From: Natroniella sulfidigena
GTDB taxonomy: Bacteria; Bacillota; Halanaerobiia; Halobacteroidales; Halobacteroidaceae
Reading direction: 5' to 3'
NCBI RefSeq assembly: GCF_023223645.1
Contig: NZ_JALKBY010000010.1
Coordinates: 1 to 64,000, forward strand
DNA length: 64,000 nt
The stretch's first letter is position 1; every line of letters begins with the position of its first letter. The position numbers were made by a program, and so were the translations under genes. This document shows, piece by piece, positions 1-7,874 of the stretch. Under the pieces are notes generated by a model. The model searched no databases. It saw only the letters and a list, made by a program, of their open reading frames with translations, and had not been told where the DNA came from.

Positions 1-40
1 CATCTAGAAGTTTAGTCAAAAGTATGGTACAATTATTCAT
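1..40 (-). CDS. 5' end of an unidentified gene leaving the window (partial)
   Basis: On the minus strand an ATG at 40 is preceded, eight bases upstream, by a good ribosome site (AAAGGAG, complement of about 49-55). Thirteen codons are readable before the window edge: MNNCTILLTKLLD. This is too short to assign a family. The start signal is convincing, and it conflicts with a plus-strand gene starting at 24, which helps to place the Usp-like gene's true beginning further right. Confidence 0.4.
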   Translation of the reverse strand, partial: MNNCTILLTKLLD

Positions 41-1271
41 GATTTCATCTCCTTTGATTTCATGGATTTTGTACTGGGGAGTACGTATCCATTTAATCAA
101 AGGAGTTTTATTTTTTCAAGAACTTTTTATAAAAAACGATGCAACGCTAGTGATCGAAAGGGTTAAATTTGAATTTTTTGAATCAGTTAATTCGGTCAAT
201 CCTAACTATAAAGAACGAGAAAAAGAATTGCTGAGGAAAGAAAAAGAGAAGATTGAGAAGTTAGGTCTTGATGTAAAAACTTCTGTCTTAGTTGGTTCAC
301 CTGCTGATAAGATAGTTGAGACTGCAGAGTCGGAAGGTGTTGATTTGATTTTAATGGCTTCACAGGGAAAAGGATATATCAAAGAGTTATTATTAGGAAG
401 TATTACCTTCAATGTGATAAGAACTAGTAATGTTCCTGTACTAATAGAGAAACATACAGGGGTTAAAGAAAAAATTGAGGTTTTTTCTAATAATAAGTTT
501 AAGAAGGTTTTAGTTCCAATTAATACCTCTAAACTTTCTGAAAAGTTATTTGATAAAGTTAAAAGTGCTAAAGGTACTATTAAAAATCTTGTGCTTTTAT
601 CTGTGATAGAACAAATTACTAATCAAGATAAATTGAACAAGATAAAAAAATCTACTAAAGAGCGGTTAGAAGAATTAAAAGTTCAGTTAGAAGAAGAGGA
701 GATTAATGTTGAGACTAAAGTTAAAGTAGGTATAGCTTCTCAAAACATCTTAAAGGTTGCTCAAAAAGAAGATGTAAGTTTAATTATGATGCCTACAACA
801 GGGGCAGGAAAACTTCGCGAGATTATGATTGGGAGTACAGCAAATGCAGTAATTAGAAACTCTAAAAGAGATCTGATGGTCTTTCCATCTGCCAGTTTAT
901 TAACTCCAACCCTTAAACAAGGTAGTCAAATGAAGTTGCTTAAAAAGAGTAATAAATTGGTCAGTGAATTGATGAGCTTTTATTTTGAATTGGGGATTAA
1001 GGAGGTTCAAGTTGATGTAGAACATAAGCCTGATGAAGTGATAACCTGTATTCAAGGTCAGAAAGAAGATCTATCTTCTGATAAGGTAGATGAGTTAGAT
1101 GATTTCTTAAATACTGCGCGGGTGACTCAAGTTGAAGAGTATTATTGGGAGTTAGTAGGTGAGAGTAATCGCTCTACAGAATTATCTTTGATTGGAATGA
1201 TAACTGATAAAGCAGAAATTGAATATGAAGATGATATATTGAAGGTTAAAATTTATATGAGTCATAAATAA
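24..1271 (+). CDS. Tandem universal stress protein (Usp), N-terminus probably degraded
   Basis: Cytoplasmic stress protein with two Usp alpha/beta domains. Nucleotide-loop glycines are visible in both: the stretch ending LLLGS near residues 113-127, and TGAGK to MIGS near 259-271. The first domain lacks the usual beta1-alpha1 opening; homology seems to begin at FIKNDATLVIE, about residue 36. Another frame just upstream (about 62-110) reads GSTYPFN, resembling the missing Usp DGS-type start, so a frameshift near 110-125 is possible. Residues 300-415 form an acidic extension I do not recognise. The start at 24 has no ribosome site and overlaps a divergent start at 40, so the true start is uncertain. 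Either a decayed gene or one with an odd N-terminus. Confidence 0.7.
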   Translation: MVQLFMISSPLISWILYWGVRIHLIKGVLFFQELFIKNDATLVIERVKFEFFESVNSVNPNYKEREKELLRKEKEKIEKLGLDVKTSVLVGSPADKIVETAESEGVDLILMASQGKGYIKELLLGSITFNVIRTSNVPVLIEKHTGVKEKIEVFSNNKFKKVLVPINTSKLSEKLFDKVKSAKGTIKNLVLLSVIEQITNQDKLNKIKKSTKERLEELKVQLEEEEINVETKVKVGIASQNILKVAQKEDVSLIMMPTTGAGKLREIMIGSTANAVIRNSKRDLMVFPSASLLTPTLKQGSQMKLLKKSNKLVSELMSFYFELGIKEVQVDVEHKPDEVITCIQGQKEDLSSDKVDELDDFLNTARVTQVEEYYWELVGESNRSTELSLIGMITDKAEIEYEDDILKVKIYMSHK

Positions 1272-1314
1272 TAAACTTTATTGTGGTACGAAAGTGCCAC
1301 AATAAAGTTTATTA
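1269..1314 (+). terminator. Hairpin overlapping the stop of the Usp-like gene
   Basis: A perfect 18-bp stem (1269-1286 with 1297-1314) around a 10-base loop overlaps the stop codon. The stem ends in GTGG/CCAC, like the cap hairpins that flank the 7-bp repeat elements elsewhere in the window. The T run is weak, so it may be a repeat cap used as a terminator. Confidence 0.6.
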
Positions 1315-1318
1315 CTGT

Positions 1319-1397
1319 TAAGTTTAAGTTTGAGTCTAAGTAAAGAGTAAATCTCTATTTTTTAATGGTTTACTTAACCTTAAACTGAGAGTTTAAC
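1319..1397. repeat. 6-bp array element (copy A1)
   Basis: The left arm is a degenerate tandem of TAAGTT-like hexamers (TAAGTT, TAAGTT, TGAGTC, TAAGTA). The right arm carries the inverse (ACTTAACCTTAAACT). About 30 bases separate them. This is one of about ten intergenic copies in the window. Confidence 0.65.
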
Positions 1398-1433
1398 TAT
1401 AAAAAATAATTTTCTTAATTAAAATAAATAAAA

Positions 1434-1455
1434 GCGAGGCTATTAACAGCCTCGC
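1434..1455 (-). terminator. Terminator of htpG
   Basis: An 8-bp GC-rich stem GCGAGGCT/AGCCTCGC with a 6-base loop lies just downstream of htpG and is followed on the minus strand by TTTTATTTATTT. A classic intrinsic terminator. Confidence 0.85.
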
Positions 1456-1462
1456 CTTTAAC

Positions 1463-3331
1463 TTATTTTGCTTTGCTCATTAGATCGGTAATCTTAGTAG
1501 TAAATTCAACTGGATCTTCTGGGGTAAATCCTTCAACTAAAGAAGAAAGATTATAGAGTAATTCGCTATATTCCTGTAAAGTTTCAGCTTCTGGATCTTG
1601 ATTATAGATCTCTTGTAATGTTGTAAATAGCTGATGATTAGGATTAAGCTCAAGGATTCGTTGGGCTTGACCTAAATTTTGTTCCATCTGATTGAATACT
1701 TTTTCCATAGACATACTCAATCCTTGTTGACCACTGACTAGACAGACAGCACTTGATTTTAACCTTTTACTTAAGCGAACATCATCTACTTTATCAGCTA
1801 AGTGTTCTTTAATCTTCTCTAATAATCCTTCAACCTCTTCTTCTTCCTCCGTTTCTGATTCATCTTCTAGATCTAGATCTTCTCGGAGGACAGATTTGAA
1901 CTCAAAGTCTTGGTAATCACCTAAGATATTGATTACAAATTCAGCAACTTCATCAAGTAAATAAAGTACTTCTAAATCTTTATCTTGTACTAACTCCATT
2001 TGTGGTAAGTTTTCAATACTAGTTCGATCTTGACCAACTACATAATAGATGGACTCTTGTTCTTCTGGCATTCGTTCGACATATTCTGCTAGAGTTGTCT
2101 TTTCTTCTTCTAGGTGTGAAGAGGAGAAAAGTAACAGATCGACTAATTTGTCTTGTTTATCAGGATTAGAATAGATCCCACCTTTAATTGCTTTACCAAA
2201 CTCCTGCCAAAACTTTTCATACTTTTCACGTTGGTTATTGAGCATCTTCTTTAGATTTCTTAGGATTACCTTTTCTGCATTCTTAGCAATTACTTTAAGT
2301 TGTTTATTGTTTTGTAACATTTCTCGTGAAATATTTAAAGAGAAATCTGGTGAATCGATCAATCCTTTAACAAATTGTAAATAATTTGGTAGTAGTTCTT
2401 GGCACTCTTCCATAATCAGATTATCTTTAGAATAGAGCTTGATACCAGTTTTAAAGTCTGGTGAAAAGAGATCATTAGGTGCTGTTTGAGGAATGAATAA
2501 CAGACCTGTAAATTTGACTAGACCCTCTACTGACCAATGAATAGTCTCTAATGGTTCCTGCCAATCTGTAAAGTTTCTTTTATAAAATTCAGTATATTCT
2601 TCTTCACTAACCTCATCTTCATTCTTCTTCCAAAGCGGAGTCATACTATTTAGAGTTTGAACCTCTGTTCCTTCTTCTGTAGGAACTTCCATTGTAATAG
2701 GATATCTGACATAATTAGAATACTGCTTAACTAAGTTTTTGATTGTCTGCGGATCAGTAAAGTCTTCTTCATCTCCTTGAGCAGTAAATTCTTCTCTTAA
2801 TTTGAGTTTGATTGTAGTTCCTCGTTCTTTTTTAACAGCATCTTCAATTGAATAAGTACCATCACCTGTTGATTCCCACTTGACTGCTTCTTCACCTACT
2901 GCTTTAGTAATTAATGTTACTTTTTCAGCAACCATAAATGAAGAATAAAATCCAACTCCAAATTGGCCGATTAGATCGATATTTTCTTTATCCTGTTTTA
3001 ACTTTCTGAGAAACTCTTTAGTACCGGATTGAGCAATAGTACCGATATTTTCGATAACATCTTCGTAAGTCATACCGATTCCATTATCCGAGATAATAAA
3101 TAGGTTATTTTCTTGATCTACTTCGAGATTGATTTCAAATTCTGAATCATCTGCGATCAACTCTGGTTCAGTCAATGCTTTGAACTTAATCTTATCAATA
3201 GCATCAGAAGCGTTAGAGATCAACTCGCGTAAAAAGATTTCTTGATTGGTATAAATAGAGTTGATCATTAGATCTAGTAGTTGTTCTGTTTGAGCTTGAA
3301 ACTCTTTGGTTTCTGTTTGTTGAGTAGTCAT
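1463..3331 (-). CDS. htpG: HtpG, Hsp90-family chaperone
   Basis: ATP-dependent cytosolic chaperone. The 622 aa match the normal bacterial HtpG length. The GHKL ATPase motifs are intact: ELISNASDAIDK (36-47, with the Mg-binding Asn), DNGIGM (82-87) and GQFGVGFYSS (122-131). The middle domain follows, and an acidic charged linker rich in Glu (about 490-510) precedes the C-terminal dimerisation part. The start is the ATG at 3331, with AAGGAGGAG a few bases upstream. The gene stands alone with its own terminator. No CIRCE-type operator was seen upstream; instead a 7-bp tandem repeat lies 66 bp before the start. Assignment is secure. Confidence 0.98.
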   Translation of the reverse strand: MTTQQTETKEFQAQTEQLLDLMINSIYTNQEIFLRELISNASDAIDKIKFKALTEPELIADDSEFEINLEVDQENNLFIISDNGIGMTYEDVIENIGTIAQSGTKEFLRKLKQDKENIDLIGQFGVGFYSSFMVAEKVTLITKAVGEEAVKWESTGDGTYSIEDAVKKERGTTIKLKLREEFTAQGDEEDFTDPQTIKNLVKQYSNYVRYPITMEVPTEEGTEVQTLNSMTPLWKKNEDEVSEEEYTEFYKRNFTDWQEPLETIHWSVEGLVKFTGLLFIPQTAPNDLFSPDFKTGIKLYSKDNLIMEECQELLPNYLQFVKGLIDSPDFSLNISREMLQNNKQLKVIAKNAEKVILRNLKKMLNNQREKYEKFWQEFGKAIKGGIYSNPDKQDKLVDLLLFSSSHLEEEKTTLAEYVERMPEEQESIYYVVGQDRTSIENLPQMELVQDKDLEVLYLLDEVAEFVINILGDYQDFEFKSVLREDLDLEDESETEEEEEVEGLLEKIKEHLADKVDDVRLSKRLKSSAVCLVSGQQGLSMSMEKVFNQMEQNLGQAQRILELNPNHQLFTTLQEIYNQDPEAETLQEYSELLYNLSSLVEGFTPEDPVEFTTKITDLMSKAK

Positions 3332-3396
3332 TGTGAACTCCTCCTTTATATAACTAGTTTTTAATTTAGAATTAGATTTTAATGTTTTTGATTTTT

Positions 3397-3494
3397 ACTA
3401 ATCACTAATTACTAGTAACCAATCACTAGTAACCAATCACTAGTCACTAATCACTAGTCACTAATCACTAGTCACTAATCACTAATAACTATTT
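3397..3494. repeat. 7-bp tandem array upstream of htpG
   Basis: Fourteen consecutive 7-bp units run without a break, mostly ACTAATC, ACTAGTC, ACTAGTA and ACCAATC (consensus ACYARTM), ending in ACTATTT. There are no spacers, so it is not CRISPR. The rest of 3332-3712 is AT-rich and holds the ribosome site and presumed promoters of htpG and the following receptor gene. Confidence 0.9.
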
Positions 3495-3712
3495 TAGCAT
3501 TTAATATTTTTATTGTCAAAAAAGAGATTTTTTATAATAATTGGTTTTGTTAGTTAGAATCAAATTATTTTCTGAATATTTTGATTTAAATAAAGGGAAA
3601 TAACTTCTGTCGTAGAATTAATAACAATATGAAGTTGTGTAATTATTTACATAAATATGTTGAATAAACTAAAAAAGTATTAATCAAGAATAGTTATTCT
3701 TTAGGAGGGGGA

Positions 3713-5575
3713 ATGATGAAGTTGAATTTAAGTTTAAAACAGAAATTAATCTTTTCTATTTCATTACTGGTAGCAGTACCGTTATTGATTTACGGATGGA
3801 TTACTTATAATCGTGAAGTAAATAATATTCGTACTGGGGTAATGGAGCAGGAGGAAGCTATAGTTAATCAATTAGTAGAAAGAGTTGAAGAGACGATGGT
3901 CTCTCAAATGGAATTGTTGGAGGTAACTGCAGGAATTGGTGAGGTAGTAAGTATGGAGCCAGAGCAACAGGAAGGAACTTTAGAGGATATTCAGAGAGGC
4001 AATCCAATTTTTGAGCTACTCTTTGTTCTTGATCAAGATGGTACACTGATTGCTCATGGTTCAGAATCGGAAGAAAATGAGGCTTTAATAGGAGGAGATT
4101 TTAGTGATCGAGATTATTTTCAAGCAGCGATTAAGGGAGATCACTTCTTTTCTGATTCTATGATTTCACGCCAAACAGATTTACCAACCTCTAGTCTAGC
4201 TGTTCCGATTGAAGAGGATGGTGAGCAAGTTGGAGTATTAGCAGCTACTGTCAGCTTTGCAGAGTTACAGCAGATTATTGATGATTTTAGTGAAGAGGAT
4301 GAATTTGCTTATATTACTGATAGTGAAGGGACATTGGTTGCCCATCCCGATTATGAAAGGGTGTTGGCCCAAGATAATATTGGTGAAGCAAATGAGGTAG
4401 TAGCTGAAGCGTTGGAAGGAAGAAGTGGAGTTGGGGAGTATTACAATACCCAAGGGGTTGAGATGTTGGGAGCTTATGCTCCAGTTGATCAGTTAGATTG
4501 GGTTGTAGTTGCTCAGGCTACTACTGAGTCTGCTTTCAGTCAAGTTGATAATATTTTGTGGCAGACAATTTTGATTTTAGTTATTGCAATTATAATTGCA
4601 ATAATTGTGGCTTTGTTTATAGCTAATAATTTTTCAAAGCCGATTCAGGAACTAGTAACTAAGATGCGGGAAGTAGGTCAAGGAAATCTAAAAGCTAGAG
4701 TTGATATTGATCGTAGTGATGAAATAGGGGAGTTAGCTGATAACTTTAATCGAATGGTAACTGAAGAGGCTGAGATTGTTGCTGATATAATTGATGTTAC
4801 AGAAACACTTGCTTCTTCTGGAGAAGAGTTATCTGCTCTTGCTGAAGAAGCTAGCGGGAATGTTGAGACTACAGCAGGAAATATGCAGCAGATGTCAGCA
4901 GGAATAGAGGAAGTATCTGCTACGACAGAGAAGATAAATGATTTTGCTGAAGAGACTGCGGTTAGTGCTGAAGAAGGGCAAGTTAAGATTGAAGAGGCAG
5001 TTTCTGAGATGGAATCCATTAAAGAAACTGTAACTAAAGCAGTTGAAAGTATTAATGATTTAGGTGATAGCTCTGATCAGATCGGTCAGATTATCGAGTT
5101 GATTACTAATATAGCAGAACAGACCAACCTTTTGGCTTTAAATGCAGCAATTGAGGCAGCACGAGCAGGTGAGCATGGACAAGGTTTTGCGGTAGTGGCG
5201 GAAGAGATTCGTCAGTTAGCAGAAGAGACTACTGCTGCTACGGATAAAATTTCTGGTTTGGTTAAGCAGACCCAGTCAGAAGCTGATAATGCTATTTCAG
5301 CAGTTAAAACAGGTGCTGATGAGGTAGAGCAAGGAGAAGAGGTTATTAATCAAGCAGGAGTAGCATTTAATCAGATAGTAGAGGAGATTAATAATACGAC
5401 TGCTCAACTTCAAGATACAACCGCTGTAATTCAACAGTTGGCTACAGGTAGTGATGAAGTAGTCAAGGCAACCGATGAGATAACTAAAGTAACTGATGAG
5501 GTTACTAGTTCTTCATTAGATTTGACTGAACTAGCGGAGGAGTTAAATCAATTGGTCAATAAATTTGAGATTTAA
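3713..5575 (+). CDS. Methyl-accepting chemotaxis protein (dCache receptor)
   Basis: Inner-membrane chemoreceptor signalling to CheA/CheW. Layout of the 620 aa: membrane segment about 12-30, periplasmic double-Cache-like sensor about 35-275 (GDFSDRDYF and the paired strands typical of dCache), second membrane segment about 283-305, HAMP about 306-358, then a long helical signalling domain. Its hairpin tip ([18 protein letters not shown]) is highly conserved, near residues 470-490. Two ATGs are adjacent (3713 and 3716) behind AGGAGGGGG; the second has the better spacing. The ligand cannot be read from sequence. Monocistronic, followed by a strong terminator. Confidence 0.96.
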   Translation: MMKLNLSLKQKLIFSISLLVAVPLLIYGWITYNREVNNIRTGVMEQEEAIVNQLVERVEETMVSQMELLEVTAGIGEVVSMEPEQQEGTLEDIQRGNPIFELLFVLDQDGTLIAHGSESEENEALIGGDFSDRDYFQAAIKGDHFFSDSMISRQTDLPTSSLAVPIEEDGEQVGVLAATVSFAELQQIIDDFSEEDEFAYITDSEGTLVAHPDYERVLAQDNIGEANEVVAEALEGRSGVGEYYNTQGVEMLGAYAPVDQLDWVVVAQATTESAFSQVDNILWQTILILVIAIIIAIIVALFIANNFSKPIQELVTKMREVGQGNLKARVDIDRSDEIGELADNFNRMVTEEAEIVADIIDVTETLASSGEELSALAEEASGNVETTAGNMQQMSAGIEEVSATTEKINDFAEETAVSAEEGQVKIEEAVSEMESIKETVTKAVESINDLGDSSDQIGQIIELITNIAEQTNLLALNAAIEAARAGEHGQGFAVVAEEIRQLAEETTAATDKISGLVKQTQSEADNAISAVKTGADEVEQGEEVINQAGVAFNQIVEEINNTTAQLQDTTAVIQQLATGSDEVVKATDEITKVTDEVTSSSLDLTELAEELNQLVNKFEI

Positions 5576-5601
5576 ACTGTTAAAAATAAATAGAGAAACT
5601 G

Positions 5602-5634
5602 AAGGATATCAGTCTAGGCTGGTATCCTTTTTTA
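5602..5634 (+). terminator. Terminator of the chemoreceptor gene
   Basis: Stem AAGGATATCAG (5602-5612) pairs with CTGGTATCCTT (5619-5629), with a 6-base loop and a run of Ts after it. Confidence 0.9.
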
Positions 5635-5661
5635 AATGAAGTCAAAAGATAGAGATTAGAC

Positions 5662-5690
5662 TTGACAAGGGAATATTAATATATTATTAT
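5662..5690 (+). promoter_or_regulatory. Sigma-70 type promoter of ddh
   Basis: TTGACA (5662-5667) and TATTAT (5685-5690) are separated by exactly 17 bases, a near-consensus promoter about 107 bp before the ddh start. Confidence 0.7.
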
Positions 5691-5692
5691 AT

Positions 5693-5715
5693 ATAATGAA
5701 AATGATTTTCATTAT
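5693..5715. promoter_or_regulatory. Fur-family operator, perfect 11-1-11 palindrome
   Basis: The left half ATAATGAAAAT and right half ATTTTCATTAT are exact inverted repeats around a single G (5704). The inner TGAAAAT-N-ATTTTCA fits the 7-1-7 consensus of Fur-family sites (TGATAATNATTATCA) with one change per half. It starts three bases after the -10 box, so a bound repressor would block transcription start. Which regulator binds is inference; no fur gene is in the window. Confidence 0.6.
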
Positions 5716-5796
5716 GCTAAAAACAGTCTGTGCTATAGGAAAATACATAACAAATTAAGATCTAAGCAATATTATTGATAATAGGAGGGAAAGCAG

Positions 5797-6786
5797 ATGG
5801 AAAAAATCAAAGTTGGAATTGTAGGATATGGTAACTTAGGTAAAGGAGTTCAGTCTGCAGTCAAACAAAATTCAGATATAGAATTGGTAGGTGTATTTAC
5901 TAGAAGGCCTGTAGATACTGTAGATGTTAATGAAGAAGGAGTCGAAGTTATAAATGTAGCTGATGCAGAAGATTATGTTGATCAGATAGATGTAATGTTA
6001 TTGTGTGGTGGTTCAGCTACTGATCTTCCTGTGCAAGGGCCAAAGTTCGCTGCAATGTTCAATACGGTGGATAGCTTTGATACCCATGCTAAGATTCCAG
6101 AGTATTATGAAGAGATGAATCAGATTGCTGAAGAGAATGGGAACACTAGTGCGATCAGTATTGGTTGGGATCCAGGGCTATTCTCAATGAATAGAATGTT
6201 GGCAGGAGCTGTTCTTCCTGAAGGTAAAGGATATACTTTTTGGGGACGAGGAGTCAGCCAAGGTCACTCTGATGCGATCAGAAGAATAGATGGTGTTAAG
6301 GATGCAGTTCAATATACTATTCCGATTGATGAAGCGATTGAGAAGGTAAGAGAAGGCCAAAATCCTGAATTGACTACTAAGGAAAAACATCTAAGAGATT
6401 GTTATGTAGTAGTTGAAGAAGGAGCAGATAAAGATAAAATTGCTGAAGAGATCAAGACGATGCCTAATTATTTTGCAGATTATAAGACGACAGTCAGTTT
6501 TGTTAGTGCAGAAGAGTTAGCAGAAGATCATTCTGCAATGCCTCATGGTGGATTTGTAATTCGTAGTGGGCAGACGGGAGAAGATAAAGAGAATAATCAG
6601 ATTATAGAGTTCTCTTTGAAGCTTGATAGTAACCCTGAATTTACAGCCAGTGTCTTAGTGGCATATGCACGAGCGATACATCGTTTGAATCAAGAAGGAC
6701 AGACAGGGGCTAAGACAGTCTTTGATGTTCCCTTGTCCTATTTATCTGATAAATCAGCAGCAGAGTTAAGAAAAGAATTACTTTAG
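5797..6786 (+). CDS. ddh: meso-Diaminopimelate D-dehydrogenase
   Basis: Cytoplasmic NADPH enzyme that makes meso-diaminopimelate from tetrahydrodipicolinate and ammonia in one step, feeding lysine and peptidoglycan synthesis. The 329 aa match the family length. Visible are the N-terminal Rossmann motif GIVGYGNLGKGV (8-19), the LLCGGSATDLP loop, and the family signatures SIGWDPGLFS and FWGRGVSQGHSDA. The ribosome site is AGGAGGGA, 8 bases before the ATG. The gene is alone between its promoter/operator and a terminator. The Fur-type palindrome at its promoter would tie a lysine and cell-wall enzyme to metal supply, which is unexpected. Confidence 0.95.
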   Translation: MEKIKVGIVGYGNLGKGVQSAVKQNSDIELVGVFTRRPVDTVDVNEEGVEVINVADAEDYVDQIDVMLLCGGSATDLPVQGPKFAAMFNTVDSFDTHAKIPEYYEEMNQIAEENGNTSAISIGWDPGLFSMNRMLAGAVLPEGKGYTFWGRGVSQGHSDAIRRIDGVKDAVQYTIPIDEAIEKVREGQNPELTTKEKHLRDCYVVVEEGADKDKIAEEIKTMPNYFADYKTTVSFVSAEELAEDHSAMPHGGFVIRSGQTGEDKENNQIIEFSLKLDSNPEFTASVLVAYARAIHRLNQEGQTGAKTVFDVPLSYLSDKSAAELRKELL

Positions 6787-6793
6787 CAGAAAT

Positions 6794-6826
6794 AAGACAG
6801 TATCCTTAGGGATGCTGTCTTACTTT
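6794..6826 (+). terminator. Terminator of ddh
   Basis: A 12-base stem (6794-6805 with 6810-6821, one G-T pair), a 4-base loop, and a T-rich tail directly after ddh. Confidence 0.85.
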
Positions 6827-6888
6827 ATTAGGAAGTTATGTTTTTGAAGATTATGGATAACTTTTCTCAGTTTATGTTTATTGATTTT

Positions 6889-6932
6889 ACTTAAACTTAG
6901 ACTTAGTCTTAGACTATGGCCGAAGGCTATTT
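6889..6932. repeat. 6-bp array (copy A2) with small hairpin
   Basis: Hexamers ACTTAA, ACTTAG, ACTTAG, TCTTAG, ACTATG, then a short GGCC-GAA-GGC hairpin, sit just downstream of comFB on the minus strand. The hairpin and its T/A-rich flanks could serve as a terminator. Confidence 0.55.
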
Positions 6933-6936
6933 TTAT

Positions 6937-7242
6937 TTAAGCATGGCTAGGGTTTTTAGAGATTGTTTGAATTGCTTGAATTACCTTTAAATCGAAATCA
7001 ATCTGTGACTGTTCTTCGAATTCATCTAATCTAGTCATTACATCGCCTTTGGCAGTAGTAATATATTTTGCAGGAAGAGTATTGAGAGCATAAGAAGCCA
7101 TATCAAATAGACATTGTTCACAGGTACAGATATTTTCAAATTCTTTTTCTGTCAATAGTTTTTCTAATTTATCTAAGACTACATCTTCAGTATGATTATG
7201 TAATTTCTCCTGCTGAATCTTATTAAATATTTCATTATTCAT
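6937..7242 (-). CDS. comFB: ComFB-family protein (late competence, PF10719)
   Basis: A 101-aa soluble protein of the ComFB family. In Bacillus comFB lies in the comF operon, and in some bacteria family members bind cyclic dinucleotides. The diagnostic core is present: ICTCEQCLFDMASYALNTLP (38-57) with the paired Cys, then the PAKYITTAKGD turn. The start ATG at 7242 follows GGAGGGATAG. No comFA or comFC neighbour is present, so it stands apart from a competence operon. Family assignment is firm, cellular role uncertain. Confidence 0.88.
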   Translation of the reverse strand: MNNEIFNKIQQEKLHNHTEDVVLDKLEKLLTEKEFENICTCEQCLFDMASYALNTLPAKYITTAKGDVMTRLDEFEEQSQIDFDLKVIQAIQTISKNPSHA

Positions 7243-7325
7243 AGCTATCCCTCCAGTAGTTTTATTTTATTATATCATTCAAGTATTACAAAATAAACCT
7301 ACCTTTGGTTTTAATTTAAAATTAT

Positions 7326-7736
7326 TTAATTAACTTCAATCTTTAATCTGATCAATAGTTTATAAAGTCTTTCAAATAATAATCCTACTATAAACCACAA
7401 TGGAGCGTAATCTAATCTAATCAACCCATCGATTGAAAGAGGTGCATGAGTATAATCCCAAGGGCGAACATTTAATGTAGTCAATAATAACCAGCCAGTA
7501 ATATATTCAGCGACAAAGATAAGTACCGTATAACTCCCTCCTCGTAAGATAATTGGCCAGTCTTTAATCTTTCTATAAATCGGTTCTAAGAAGATTGCTA
7601 ATCCATAGATTGGAAACATCCACAGAGAAGTCCAACTTCTTAAAACGAGATTGCCTTCTATTAAAGAATTTAATCCAGTCCAGAAGACTTCTAGACACCA
7701 CCCCAGCAAACCGTAAATAACAAATCTAATAATCAT
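7326..7736 (-). CDS. CmpB-like integral membrane protein (PF06541 type)
   Basis: A 136-aa membrane protein with four predicted hydrophobic segments. It opens with GLLGWCLEVFWTG and has SLWMFPIYGLA and APLWFIVGLLFE, the pattern of the putative ABC-type permease family CmpB (PF06541), for which no transport substrate is established. The start at 7736 has only a weak ribosome site. It shares its upstream region with the divergent MATE gene. No ATPase partner is adjacent, so transport function should not be assumed. Confidence 0.75.
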   Translation of the reverse strand: MIIRFVIYGLLGWCLEVFWTGLNSLIEGNLVLRSWTSLWMFPIYGLAIFLEPIYRKIKDWPIILRGGSYTVLIFVAEYITGWLLLTTLNVRPWDYTHAPLSIDGLIRLDYAPLWFIVGLLFERLYKLLIRLKIEVN

Positions 7737-7874
7737 ATCTTTAGTATTGATAAAAGAAGAGAAGAATATGCAAACTTTTTGCAGTGGATTTTTAGTGATT
7801 ATGAAGAGATGTAGAATTATAGGTTCTTTTATGATAAACTACTTATAAATACTAAACAAAAGGAGCAGATTTAG

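Noticed and set aside
3397-3494. Possible CRISPR array
   Set aside because: The 7-bp units are contiguous, with no spacers and no cas genes in the window.
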